From Pseudochryseolinea flava (GTDB lineage: Bacteria; Bacteroidota; Bacteroidia; Cytophagales; Cyclobacteriaceae): a stretch of DNA of 64,000 nucleotides. Shown here one piece after another: positions 8,937-17,298 of the stretch (positions are counted from its first letter, which is position 1; every line of letters begins with the position of its first letter). The DNA lies in NCBI RefSeq assembly GCF_003286915.1, contig NZ_QMFY01000003.1, positions 248,001 to 312,000 on the forward strand, read 5' to 3'. A model generated the notes under the pieces. That model worked only from the letters and a program-made list of their open reading frames with translations. It ran no database searches and was not told the DNA's origin. The translations under genes and the position numbers were made by a program.

Positions 8937-9884
8937 ATGGCCATGATTGGAAGCGACATCGATTTTGCAAAAGAAGTCTTATTGAAAGGCGACCTCGTAG
9001 CTGTTCCAACAGAGACGGTGTATGGACTTGCTGGTAATGCATTAGATCCGGCAGCGGCGGCCAAAATCTTTCAAGTGAAAGAACGCCCCTCCTTCGATCC
9101 TTTGATCGTGCACGTGCCATCGTTCGATCATGTTTCCAAGTATGCTGACGAAATCCCTAAACAAGCACACCTACTCGCTGAAAAGTTTTGGCCTGGTCCG
9201 CTTACCATTCTTTTTAAGAAAAAATCATTCGTGCCTGACCTCGTAACATCAGGCCTTGATACTGTAGGACTTCGATGTCCAGATCACCCGCTAACCCGAA
9301 GACTCTTAGAAGTACTGCCCTTCCCGCTGGCAGCACCGAGCGCAAATCCGTTTGGTTATGTGAGCCCCACAACTGCACAACATGTTGCTGAACAATTGGG
9401 TGAAAAGATCCCTTATATCCTTGACGGCGGTGCTTGTCCTGTTGGATTAGAATCTACTATTGTCGGCTTTGAAAATGAACGTCCTGTCATCTATCGATTT
9501 GGCGGTTTGAGTTTAGAGAAAATCGAAAGCGTAATCGGCAAAGTCGATGTTCAAGCTTTCTCTACATCTAACCCGAAGGCACCAGGACAACTGAAGAGTC
9601 ACTATGCGCCGCGAAAAAAAGTGATCATCGGAGATATCGCCGCACTACGACAGTCATATCCTATTGACCGCGTCGCATTGCTGACATTTCAAAAAAATTA
9701 CAACACAAAATTTCAATACATACTTTCACCCGAAGGTAGCCTCGAACAAGCTGCTCAACATTTATTTACAGCGCTTCGAGAGCTTGATAAATTACCGATC
9801 GATTGCATCCTGACAGAATTTGTTGCTGACGTCGGGCTTGGTCGCGCTATCAACGACAGATTGCGCAGAGCGGCAGCAAACTAG
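8937..9884 (+). CDS. L-threonylcarbamoyladenylate synthase (Sua5/YwlC type)
   Basis: The protein makes threonylcarbamoyl-AMP from threonine, bicarbonate and ATP, the first step of the tRNA t6A37 modification, in the cytoplasm. The YrdC domain (residues ~1-200) shows VAVPTETVYGLAGNA, the K-x-R motif in KERPSFDPLIVHV and the S-x-N motif in APSANPFG. The linker PGQLKSHYAPR and a ~110-residue C-terminal Sua5 domain separate it from the shorter TsaC form. The ATG at 8937 (MAMIGSD) is preferred over the in-frame TTG at 8928; an ATG at 8943 is also possible. Confidence 0.93.
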   Translation: MAMIGSDIDFAKEVLLKGDLVAVPTETVYGLAGNALDPAAAAKIFQVKERPSFDPLIVHVPSFDHVSKYADEIPKQAHLLAEKFWPGPLTILFKKKSFVPDLVTSGLDTVGLRCPDHPLTRRLLEVLPFPLAAPSANPFGYVSPTTAQHVAEQLGEKIPYILDGGACPVGLESTIVGFENERPVIYRFGGLSLEKIESVIGKVDVQAFSTSNPKAPGQLKSHYAPRKKVIIGDIAALRQSYPIDRVALLTFQKNYNTKFQYILSPEGSLEQAAQHLFTALRELDKLPIDCILTEFVADVGLGRAINDRLRRAAAN

Positions 9885-10100
9885 AGAAGAAGTTCGAAGT
9901 AAAAAGTTTAAGGTTAAAAGATTGCATACTACTAACCGCTACTAGTGTCCGGGGAATTTTTCGTTTTGGAAATAACCCGCACTTCTAGTCGATCGTTTTT
10001 GATAGGCAAAAAGGGCTGTTAAAAAATCAATTTTAATAGAGCGTGCGCGCGGTGGCACAACTTAAACGCGGGGGAGTTCCGGCATGTGCGATGGGCAGCT

Positions 10101-10116
10101 CCCGATAGCTATCGGG
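10101..10116. repeat. Perfect 16-bp palindrome
   Basis: CCCGATAGCTATCGGG is fully self-complementary. It sits inside the MITE-like element. Confidence 0.8.
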
Positions 10117-10135
10117 ATAAGTTTCCCCTTTTTCT

Positions 10136-10175
10136 TTTGTTACTTTTCTATTTGGGGAAGCAAAAAGAAAAGTAA
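10136..10175. repeat. Dispersed hairpin repeat
   Basis: TTACTTTTCT (10140-10149) and AGAAAAGTAA (10166-10175) are perfect 10-bp inverted arms. The left side, 10136-10152, is the exact reverse complement of 3756-3772, so at least two copies occur in this window. Confidence 0.7.
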
Positions 10176-10495
10176 GAAGAGGACGATGCACGGACTAATC
10201 AGACGGCTCAGTAGAACATTCAAAAAGCTGATAAGAGTAAAGCGCGATCCGGTTTTGGGATCGTTTAAAAAAAATTTTCTCCGGACATCAGTAACTCAGC
10301 TTTTTTGCTTTCTGCCTTGTTGCCATCTTATCAATTATTTCTCATATTGAATTCATTACAACCAACGATGTATTGAGATGTTGGCGTACTAGGACACCGA
10401 ACTGTTGTTGAAAGATGTATCTCTCCGAATGCAATCCCTCATCAACAAACAAGTGCCCAATACCTGACACCCAATGCCCAACACCCAAATAGACT

Positions 10496-11590
10496 ATGAC
10501 AAAAAAAATATTGATACTCACTGGCGGTGGCGATTGCCCTGGATTAAACGCAGTGATTCGTGGCGTCGCTAAACGTGCGCGAAAAGAAAAAGATTGGGAA
10601 GTCTTTGGCACAGTTGAAGCATTCAACGGCGTTTTAAATTCACCACAAGAAATCATCAAACTTACAAGTCGAAAAACTGCCGGTATTCATGTTAAGGGCG
10701 GCACCATACTTAAAACAACCAATAAGTCTAATCCACTTAAGTTTCCCGTTACGCAAAAGGATGGCACCGTAAAATTTATTGACCGTACGGATGAACTCGT
10801 CAAAAAATTAAAGGCATTAAAGTTTGATGCAATTGTCAATATCGGCGGCGATGGTTCACAAAAAATATCGCAAGCACTTTTTGAAAAAGGTGTTCCAATC
10901 ATTGGCGTTCCAAAAACAATTGACAACGACCTTTCTGCTACCGATGTTACTTTCGGTTTTCAGACCGCCGTTCAAATTGCTACCGATAGTTTTGATAAAC
11001 TCGTGACAACAGCCGAGAGTCATCATCGCGTGATGATCATGGAAGTGATGGGACGCGATGCCGGATGGATTGCGTTGCATACTGCTATTGCAGGCGGTGC
11101 CGAGATTTGTCTTATTCCAGAAATCCCCTACAACATTGAAAAGCTCGTCAGGCGCATTAATCTCCGATACAAGAAAGGTAGAGGTTTTGTAAACATCGTG
11201 GTGGCGGAAGGTGCAAAACCACAGGCCGGTAGTATTACGAGTGCTGCAGGAGAAAAGGGATCAGAACATGTACGACTTGGCGGTGTAGCTTATCAACTCT
11301 CGAAACAATTGAAAGATGCTGGGTGCAACGCCGAAATTCGCGAGACTGTTCTTGGGCATGTTCAACGCGGCGGAACACCGGTTGCATTCGATCGCGTACT
11401 CGCTACGCTATTCGGCGTGAAAGCTTTTGAACTTGCGCTGGAGAAAAAATTTGGACAGATGGTCTCGTTTCGAAACAACAGCATTACAAGTGTTTCACTC
11501 GAAGAGGCCACACGCGACTATCACTTCGTTGACAAAGATGCATATCTGGTGAAAGCCGCACGAGGACTAAACATTAGCTTTGGCGATTAA
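10496..11590 (+). CDS. pfkA: 6-phosphofructokinase
   Basis: A 364-residue cytoplasmic enzyme converting fructose 6-phosphate to fructose 1,6-bisphosphate. Motifs are LTGGGDCPGLNAVIRG (phosphoryl-donor loop), IGGDGS (G117-S121), PKTIDND (P139-D145, catalytic Asp), TAESHHRVMIMEVMGRDAGW and GHVQRGG. In ATP enzymes the second signature is normally PGTIDND, whereas pyrophosphate enzymes carry GGDD and PKTIDND. Here G120 (ATP-like) is combined with K140 (PPi-like), the pattern of the mixed-substrate PFK group III, so ATP is the likely donor but is not certain. The phosphoglycerate kinase gene lies 120 bases downstream on the same strand. Confidence 0.93.
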   Translation: MTKKILILTGGGDCPGLNAVIRGVAKRARKEKDWEVFGTVEAFNGVLNSPQEIIKLTSRKTAGIHVKGGTILKTTNKSNPLKFPVTQKDGTVKFIDRTDELVKKLKALKFDAIVNIGGDGSQKISQALFEKGVPIIGVPKTIDNDLSATDVTFGFQTAVQIATDSFDKLVTTAESHHRVMIMEVMGRDAGWIALHTAIAGGAEICLIPEIPYNIEKLVRRINLRYKKGRGFVNIVVAEGAKPQAGSITSAAGEKGSEHVRLGGVAYQLSKQLKDAGCNAEIRETVLGHVQRGGTPVAFDRVLATLFGVKAFELALEKKFGQMVSFRNNSITSVSLEEATRDYHFVDKDAYLVKAARGLNISFGD

Positions 11591-11710
11591 TTCCGCACTA
11601 ACAGTTGTTGGATCAATCGTTTTCTGAAAAATTCGACAGCCCAACGAGGGTGGACTGTGGAAGGTTTTATAAATTCGTCCCCGATCTAAATAAACCAGAC
11701 TAGATAAGCT

Positions 11711-12895
11711 ATGAAAACTATCAACGACATTAATTTCAGCGGTAAGCGTGCCTTGATTCGCGTTGACTTTAACGTTCCACTCGACAAAAGTTTTAATGTT
11801 ACTGACGACAACAGAATCCGTGCAACGATCCCAACACTCAACAAAATCTTGAAAGATGGTGGGAGCTGTATCCTAATGTCGCACCTTGGTCGTCCAAAAG
11901 AAGGACCAGAAGAAAAATACTCACTGAAGCATACTCTTAAAACAACAGAACAACTCCTTGGTCGTCCTGTAAAATTTGCCAGCGACTGTATCGGAGAAGA
12001 TGCATACAAACTTTCTGCAGCGCTTAAACCTGGAGAAATTCTGATCCTTGAAAACTTACGTTTCTATAAGCAAGAAGAAAAGGGCGATGTTGAATTTGCA
12101 GAGAAGCTCAGCAAACATGGTGATGTGTATGTGAACGATGCCTTCGGAACGGCACACCGCGCGCATGCGTCCACAACAATTGTAGCACAGTTCTTCAAAG
12201 AAAAAGCAGCAGGTTACGTAATGGCTGCTGAACTCGAGAATGCTGATAAAGTGATGCAGAAAGCTGCAAGACCTTTCACGGCCATCATGGGTGGCGCAAA
12301 AATTTCCGACAAGATCTTGATCATTGAAAACCTCCTCGACAAAGTAAATAATCTTGTTATCGGCGGAGGCATGGCTTATACTTTCTTCAAAGCAATGGGT
12401 GGTAACATCGGAAACTCTCTCGTGGAAGCCGATAAACTTGATCTCGCAAAAGAACTTATTCAGAAAGCAAAAGCGAAAGGTGTCGATCTTCTACTGCCTA
12501 TCGACTCAATCGTAGCAGACAAGTTTGCCGCTGATGCCAATACCGATATTGCAAATAACACTTCCATCAAAGATGGCTGGATGGGACTTGATATCGGACC
12601 ACAAGCATCACAAGTTTTTTCTAAAGCAATTGAAGACTCTAAGACTATTTTGTGGAATGGTCCAATGGGTGTATTCGAAATGGAAAAATTTGCAGCAGGC
12701 ACAAAAGCGGTTGCTAATGCCGTTGTAAAAGCTACTGAAAAAGGAGGCTTCTCATTAATCGGTGGCGGTGACTCTGCAGCTGCTGTGAACCAATTCGGCT
12801 ACAATGAAAAAGTTAGCTATGTATCAACCGGTGGTGGTGCCTTGCTCGAATACTTCGAAGGCAAAGTTCTTCCTGGCGTGAAGGCGTTGGATTAA
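11711..12895 (+). CDS. pgk: Phosphoglycerate kinase
   Basis: A 394-residue glycolytic enzyme that transfers the acyl phosphate of 1,3-bisphosphoglycerate to ADP. The N-domain shows [24 protein letters not shown] and LMSHLGRPK; the hinge and C-domain show [20 protein letters not shown] and the nucleotide-binding region GPMGVFE with GGGDSAAA. The length is standard. It is followed by a strong terminator and sits next to pfkA, so two glycolytic kinase genes are adjacent. Confidence 0.97.
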   Translation: MKTINDINFSGKRALIRVDFNVPLDKSFNVTDDNRIRATIPTLNKILKDGGSCILMSHLGRPKEGPEEKYSLKHTLKTTEQLLGRPVKFASDCIGEDAYKLSAALKPGEILILENLRFYKQEEKGDVEFAEKLSKHGDVYVNDAFGTAHRAHASTTIVAQFFKEKAAGYVMAAELENADKVMQKAARPFTAIMGGAKISDKILIIENLLDKVNNLVIGGGMAYTFFKAMGGNIGNSLVEADKLDLAKELIQKAKAKGVDLLLPIDSIVADKFAADANTDIANNTSIKDGWMGLDIGPQASQVFSKAIEDSKTILWNGPMGVFEMEKFAAGTKAVANAVVKATEKGGFSLIGGGDSAAAVNQFGYNEKVSYVSTGGGALLEYFEGKVLPGVKALD

Positions 12896-12974
12896 TGTGT
12901 TGAAGTGCCGACGTGCTGATGTGTTGACGTTAAATGCATCTTTAATTCGGCGTCCGACTTCGTCATATTCAACG

Positions 12975-13008
12975 AAGCCGTCTCAAAATCCTGAGACGGC
13001 TTCCTTTT
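12975..13008 (+). terminator. Rho-independent terminator of pgk
   Basis: The 11-bp stem AAGCCGTCTCA / TGAGACGGCTT with a six-base loop is followed by CCTTTTT, 80 bases after the pgk stop. Confidence 0.85.
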
Positions 13009-13086
13009 TAGCGACGATCTCCTCATCACTCACGCAGGCCAGCGAAAAAATCTTCGACTTTAAACTTTTAACTTTTAACTTTAAAC

Positions 13087-13094
13087 TATATTTG
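13087..13094 (+). promoter_or_regulatory. Possible -7 promoter element of the RRM gene
   Basis: TATATTTG is an exact TAnnTTTG match 48 bases before the ATG at 13142, giving a plausible ~40-base leader. No clear -33 TTG lies at the right distance; the preceding DNA is a TTTAAAC/TTTTAAC simple-sequence tract. Confidence 0.4.
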
Positions 13095-13141
13095 ATAAGG
13101 TACCCCGCGATACCCAGTTTGTTTTACCTAAACAGTGTATT

Positions 13142-13393
13142 ATGAACATCTTCGTCGCAAAGCTAAATTTCAAAAGCAAAAAAGAAGAGCTCGAAGCAGC
13201 CTTCGCTAAGTACGGTCAGGTTACATCTTGTAAAATCGTTCGCGATAAAGAGACTGGTCGCTCCAAAGGATTTGGTTTTGTTGAGATGCCTAATGATGAA
13301 GAAGCCACCGCTGCCATCGCTGCACTGAATGAAAAAGAATTCGATGGCAGAGTGATCGTTGTGAAGATCGCGAACCCAAAGCAGCAAGACTAA
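13142..13393 (+). CDS. RRM-domain RNA-binding protein
   Basis: An 83-residue single RNA recognition motif. RNP2 is MNIFVAKLNF at the N-terminus and RNP1 is SKGFGFVEM (residues ~41-49), carrying the aromatic residues that stack on RNA bases; the fold is completed by AIAALNEKEFDGRVIVVKIA. Stand-alone RRM proteins of this type are common in Bacteroidota and are thought to act in post-transcriptional control or cold response. There is no C-terminal glycine-rich tail. It has its own leader and probably its own promoter. Confidence 0.93.
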   Translation: MNIFVAKLNFKSKKEELEAAFAKYGQVTSCKIVRDKETGRSKGFGFVEMPNDEEATAAIAALNEKEFDGRVIVVKIANPKQQD

Positions 13394-13409
13394 ATATTCC
13401 CTTCACACA

Positions 13410-13973
13410 ATGCTCAAAATCTTCAAGAAGGTCGCATTCTATCTTGTCCTCGCAGTATTCTTTTTAGGCGTTCTCCTCATTTGGGGAACGTTACGCGCTC
13501 AGGTATTCCAATTGACATTATTTTTAACCGGCGTACTTCTCCTACTTACATCCGGAGCGATCATTTTTCTGACCATTGCCAGAGAATCAGGAGATGGTGT
13601 CGACACACACGCAAGCATCATACAACACCTGAAAAAAGATGGGCTGCAAATTGACGTCGATCTGACACAATGTAAAGTTTTCTCCAACGGATGGACAGAA
13701 CGCGAAGAAAAATATGATAACATGCCTCGCGTTGCTTTTATGAACGCCGTAAGCGGAAATAGTGAAAGCAATTTTCAAGAAATCAACGTAAACCAATCTG
13801 TGATTGTATATGCCACATCTATCCAGGGAAAAACAACAACTTTTGTAAGTCCAGCGATTGCCAAGGATAAAGCCACGTTAATGATGCTCCTGGAAATGCA
13901 GCGCAACACTTTACTTTACGTAGATCCTGCAAATCATAACATCTTCTATTTCGACCTGGCGTTTCTTCAATGA
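13410..13973 (+). CDS. Hypothetical membrane protein with two N-terminal helices
   Basis: A 187-residue protein. Two hydrophobic segments (residues ~8-28 and ~33-57) are followed by a ~125-residue soluble domain (LQIDVDLTQCKVFSNGWTE, MPRVAFMNAVSG, VIVYATSIQGKTTTFVSPAI, YVDPANHNIFYFDLAFL). I do not recognise the soluble domain. The gene begins 17 bases after the RRM gene, so the two may be co-transcribed, and it ends 11 bases from the convergent DNA ligase gene. Confidence 0.7.
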   Translation: MLKIFKKVAFYLVLAVFFLGVLLIWGTLRAQVFQLTLFLTGVLLLLTSGAIIFLTIARESGDGVDTHASIIQHLKKDGLQIDVDLTQCKVFSNGWTEREEKYDNMPRVAFMNAVSGNSESNFQEINVNQSVIVYATSIQGKTTTFVSPAIAKDKATLMMLLEMQRNTLLYVDPANHNIFYFDLAFLQ

Positions 13974-13984
13974 TAACCAACCTG

Positions 13985-15556
13985 TTAAAGTAGCTGTAAC
14001 AAATCATCAAGTGTGTTCGCTTCCGTCATTGGTTTATCTTTGCGCCACCGTTTAATGCGCGGAAAGCGTAGCGCAATTCCTGATTTATGACGCGATGACT
14101 TCGCAATCCCTTCAAAAGCCAGCTCAAACACCAGCTCCGGTTTCACGCTTCTCACAGGGCCAAATTTTTCTATCGTATTTTGTTTCACCCAACGATCTAC
14201 AGCGCGAATTTCTTCATCGGTTAAGCCACTGTATGCTTTGGTAAATGGAACGAGTTGTCCTTTATCCCAAACAGCAAAGGTATAGTCCGTGTAAAGATTA
14301 GCCCGCCTCCCAGATCCGCCCATCGCATAAATCATCACAGCATCAACTGTAAAAGGATCTATCTTCCATTTCCACCAATCACCACGACGACGGCCATTTC
14401 TGTAGATGGAATCCTTCCGCTTCAACATAATTCCTTCACTCAAAAAATCCCTCGACCGCTCACGTTCCGCCGCAAGTTGTTCCCAATTATCAAAAATTAC
14501 CAGCGACGACAAGCGCAGCACTTCGTGTGGCGTATGACAAACTCGTTCAAGCAACTTTCTCCTCTCCGTCATGGTCCACCCCCGGATATCTTTTCCTTCC
14601 CACTCAAGCACATCATAGGCAATAAACGCCACCGGAACTTCATTCAACAATTTCTGATTCAATACTTTTCTACCAATGCGTGTCTGAAGTTTGTTGAACG
14701 ACAGCGGAAGATCATCTTTGAAAGGCATGATCTCACCGTCAAGCACAGTACCATCAGCAAGAAGATCGAGCATGACGTTGAACTCCGGATATTTATCAGT
14801 CACCAATTCTTCTCCGCGAGACCACACAAACAACTCGCGGCCTCTAACGATAATCTGGCCGCGAATGCCATCCCATTTTCGCTCGGCAAACCATTCATGA
14901 GGTTCTCCAAGCGCAGATACTTCTTCTTCTAATGCATACGCAAGGTAAAACGGATAAGGCTGCGAGATATCGTGCGATTCTTCAGAAAATAAAATCTCAC
15001 GAATAGAATTTATTTCCGGCGACCAATTCCCCATCAACTTATGCGCAATCACATTCTCCTTTGCATTTGCATGCTTCGCCAACGCTTTCACCATGAGCTG
15101 TTGTGATACACCGACACGAAAACCTCCGGTGATTAGTTTATTAAAAACAAATCGTTGCACCTGATCGAGTTGCTCCCAGGCCCATAATATCTTTTCACGT
15201 TTCTCTTCAACAGACAATGGTGCCAGTGACTTGATAAAGTTAATCCAGTACGTAAGCGATTCCTCTGATGACGATGTTGGTTTCGGCAATACCAGCGTGA
15301 TGGTTTCCGCAAGGTCTCCAACAACGTGATAAGATTCTTCGAACAACCACGTCGGTAATCCTGACAACGCAGATGCCCATAGCGACAACATTCCTGTACT
15401 CACACTTCGTTTAGGGCGACGATGCGACAACAAAGCAACGGCCCACAACTTATCCTGATCGGATGCATTGTTAAAATAATTCACCAGTGCATCGATCTTA
15501 CCCGTAGTTTTCGTTGTTTGATCCAGGTCTGTAAACAGTGCTGCGAAGTTTTTCAT
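13985..15556 (-). CDS. ATP-dependent DNA ligase, ligase-associated DNA damage response type (LigB-like)
   Basis: A 523-residue protein that seals nicked DNA with ATP. The N-terminal ~210 residues form the DNA-binding domain. The adenylation domain follows with K227 as the AMP-accepting lysine in ERKWDGIRG. Later motifs are LDGEIM, FIAYDVLEWEGKDIRG, EGIMLKRKDSIYRNGRR and WWKWKIDPFTVDAVMIYA, then an OB-fold C-terminus (FELAFEGIAKSSRHKSGIALRFPRIKRWRKDK). The upstream partner seven bases away is the ligase-associated exonuclease, which identifies the cassette (cisplatin damage response ligase). There is no LigD polymerase or nuclease domain. Confidence 0.94.
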   Translation of the reverse strand: MKNFAALFTDLDQTTKTTGKIDALVNYFNNASDQDKLWAVALLSHRRPKRSVSTGMLSLWASALSGLPTWLFEESYHVVGDLAETITLVLPKPTSSSEESLTYWINFIKSLAPLSVEEKREKILWAWEQLDQVQRFVFNKLITGGFRVGVSQQLMVKALAKHANAKENVIAHKLMGNWSPEINSIREILFSEESHDISQPYPFYLAYALEEEVSALGEPHEWFAERKWDGIRGQIIVRGRELFVWSRGEELVTDKYPEFNVMLDLLADGTVLDGEIMPFKDDLPLSFNKLQTRIGRKVLNQKLLNEVPVAFIAYDVLEWEGKDIRGWTMTERRKLLERVCHTPHEVLRLSSLVIFDNWEQLAAERERSRDFLSEGIMLKRKDSIYRNGRRRGDWWKWKIDPFTVDAVMIYAMGGSGRRANLYTDYTFAVWDKGQLVPFTKAYSGLTDEEIRAVDRWVKQNTIEKFGPVRSVKPELVFELAFEGIAKSSRHKSGIALRFPRIKRWRKDKPMTEANTLDDLLQLL

Positions 15557-15563
15557 AGCGTCA

Positions 15564-16601
15564 TCATTGAGATTCTGTTTTCACACCCTCTTCACTGGCA
15601 GCTTCTACAATTTCGCCGAGTTCTCCTTCAAATTGTGTTTTTACTTCGTGCGCATCGAGGCCCTTCTCTCGAAGCCATTGTGCAAACACCGCCGCATACC
15701 CATGCGTTACGAATACACGTTCCGCTCCCGTTTCATGCACCGTCGTATTGAGCTCGTTCCAATCGGCATGATCCGACAACACAAATCCGCGATCGGCACC
15801 TCTCCTTCTTCTCGCACCGCGTAACAACATCCAGCCGGAAGCAATCCCCAAGGAGAAAGGCATAAATTTTCTGATCCACGATGAACCGACAGCAGAAGGC
15901 GGACAAAGAATCAATGCGCCTTCAAAATCTTGCTTCTTCATTTCTGCAGTAACGCGCGTTGTTTCAGGCAAAACCATTCCCGCACGCATCAGCACATCAT
16001 TCATGACATGAATCGCGCCATGTGTGAAAATTTTTCCAATAGAAGAATCTATATTTTTCAGAACGCGCTGACTTTTTCCAAGTGCGTAGCCGGCCATCAC
16101 AGAGACTTTTCCTTCCGATTGATTTTTCCGCCACCATAGGTTTACGTCGTTCATTATATCTTGCTGTGATTGCCAGCGGTAAAACGGTAGCCCAAACGTT
16201 GACTCTGTAATAAATGTATGACAACGTGCCGGCTCAAAGGGCTCTGAAACATGATCAGGGGCGCGTTTATAGTCACCCGAGAACACCCACACTTCACCTT
16301 GATGTTCAACCCGAATTTGTGCCGACCCTGGGATGTGACCAGCAGGATGAAAGGAAAATTTCACACCGTGTATATCAACCTGCTCGCCATAAGGTAAAGC
16401 TTGTACATTGTCAGTTAAGGATAAACGATGCTTGATGATAGGGGCAGTACCGGTCGTGCACATATATGCACCGTGGCCAAAACTTGCATGATCAGAATGC
16501 CCGTGAGAGATGATTGCTCGCTTTACGGGCTTCCATGGATCAAGAAAGACGTCAGCCTTCGCACAATAAATGCCGCGGTCGGTAAATGTAAGTAAGCTCA
16601 T
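15564..16601 (-). CDS. Ligase-associated DNA damage response exonuclease (metallo-beta-lactamase fold)
   Basis: A 345-residue protein. The HxHxDH metal motif is complete (ISHGHSDHASFGHG, H33, H35, D37, H38). Further metal-site segments are HPAGHIPGSAQI, FSGDYKR and the C-terminal SDHADWNEL. This is the SNM1/Pso2-like MBL nuclease that accompanies LigB-type ligases and is predicted to trim DNA ends before sealing. It is followed after seven bases by the ligase. The helicase and metallophosphoesterase that often complete this cassette are not next to it. Confidence 0.92.
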   Translation of the reverse strand: MSLLTFTDRGIYCAKADVFLDPWKPVKRAIISHGHSDHASFGHGAYMCTTGTAPIIKHRLSLTDNVQALPYGEQVDIHGVKFSFHPAGHIPGSAQIRVEHQGEVWVFSGDYKRAPDHVSEPFEPARCHTFITESTFGLPFYRWQSQQDIMNDVNLWWRKNQSEGKVSVMAGYALGKSQRVLKNIDSSIGKIFTHGAIHVMNDVLMRAGMVLPETTRVTAEMKKQDFEGALILCPPSAVGSSWIRKFMPFSLGIASGWMLLRGARRRRGADRGFVLSDHADWNELNTTVHETGAERVFVTHGYAAVFAQWLREKGLDAHEVKTQFEGELGEIVEAASEEGVKTESQ

Positions 16602-16644
16602 GTGCTGTCATCGTGGATAATGTCATGCCATGAATAATGTTCGA

Positions 16645-17157
16645 CTACTGTGTATCGTGCTTCTTTTGGATAGGTTTGGGAATATCGCAGCCCTCTTTAC
16701 GTCTTGTATCAGCAAGGTGTACAATCTTCCAGCCGTCGCTGCCTTTGAAAAAGTGAAAAGCATCAATCCCGCAGTGACTGAATTTATTTCCAGCATAAAA
16801 TGCATAGTCGCACCAAGCTTGTGCAAAGTCTCCATCAATCTGAATTACCAGCCCCCAGATTTCTTCATACCAAACATCCGCATGAGGGGTTCCTACGGCT
16901 TTTAAAAAGTCATCGATTGATGACTCACGAACGAGCTTGGGATTATTGTTTTTATCGCGCAAGGCTGTGAGCAATGAAACTTCCTTCGCAAAAGTACTGC
17001 GCACCATGGCACTGTCGCCTTTCTCCATCCCCCGGAACAACCGTGTTATGACTTCTTTGATGGCAGTTTCTTCAGGGTTGTTCTTGCTTTGTTTTTGCGC
17101 CTGCAGTGTTGTGTAAAATACCATGATCAGGGGTATCAAAAAGATCAGCTTTTTCAT
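16645..17157 (-). CDS. Secreted NTF2-like (SnoaL/DUF4440-type) protein
   Basis: The start is taken at the ATG at 17157 because it opens a clean signal peptide (MKKLIFLIPLIMVFYTTLQAQ); an upstream in-frame ATG at 17193 would bury it. The mature domain (EETAIKEVITRLFRGMEKGDSAMVRSTFA, DVWYEEIWGLVIQIDGDFAQAWCDYAFY, FHFFKGSDGWKIVHLADTRRKEGC) has the cone-shaped NTF2 pattern. Members bind small ligands or act as isomerase-like enzymes; the ligand here is unknown. It is a single gene, divergent from the TPR gene. Confidence 0.82.
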   Translation of the reverse strand: MKKLIFLIPLIMVFYTTLQAQKQSKNNPEETAIKEVITRLFRGMEKGDSAMVRSTFAKEVSLLTALRDKNNNPKLVRESSIDDFLKAVGTPHADVWYEEIWGLVIQIDGDFAQAWCDYAFYAGNKFSHCGIDAFHFFKGSDGWKIVHLADTRRKEGCDIPKPIQKKHDTQ

Positions 17158-17298
17158 AAAGATAAAATGATAGTTATTGAGGAAGATGAACAAACATTAA
17201 CGTCGGTCGAAGCACATTTACGCAGGCGGCGGTTTTAGGCATACCATGCGCTTATTCCAAGAATACTTCTTATTTTTATCACCGGTTTACCCCTATCT

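Larger units (their letters stand above)
9945..10288. mobile_element. MITE-like element with terminal inverted repeats
   Basis: The left end (GTGTCCGGGGAATTTTT, 9945-9961) and the reverse complement of the right end (ATGTCCGGAGAAAATTTT, 10271-10288) agree across ~15 positions with a 2-base gap. The ~344-bp interior has no transposase and only chance reading frames. It contains a perfect 16-bp palindrome and a hairpin repeat that recurs elsewhere in the window. No clear target duplication is visible. It lies in the 611-bp gap between sua5 and the phosphofructokinase gene. The rest of that gap shows no gene. Confidence 0.5.

Noticed and set aside
10084-10350. Open frame of 88 codons inside the MITE-like element
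   Set aside because: It covers the palindromes and hairpins of the element, is low in sense composition and has no start context.
14255-14932. 225-codon plus-strand frame opposite the DNA ligase
   Set aside because: It is antisense to a clear ligase gene and the product has a composition typical of shadow frames.
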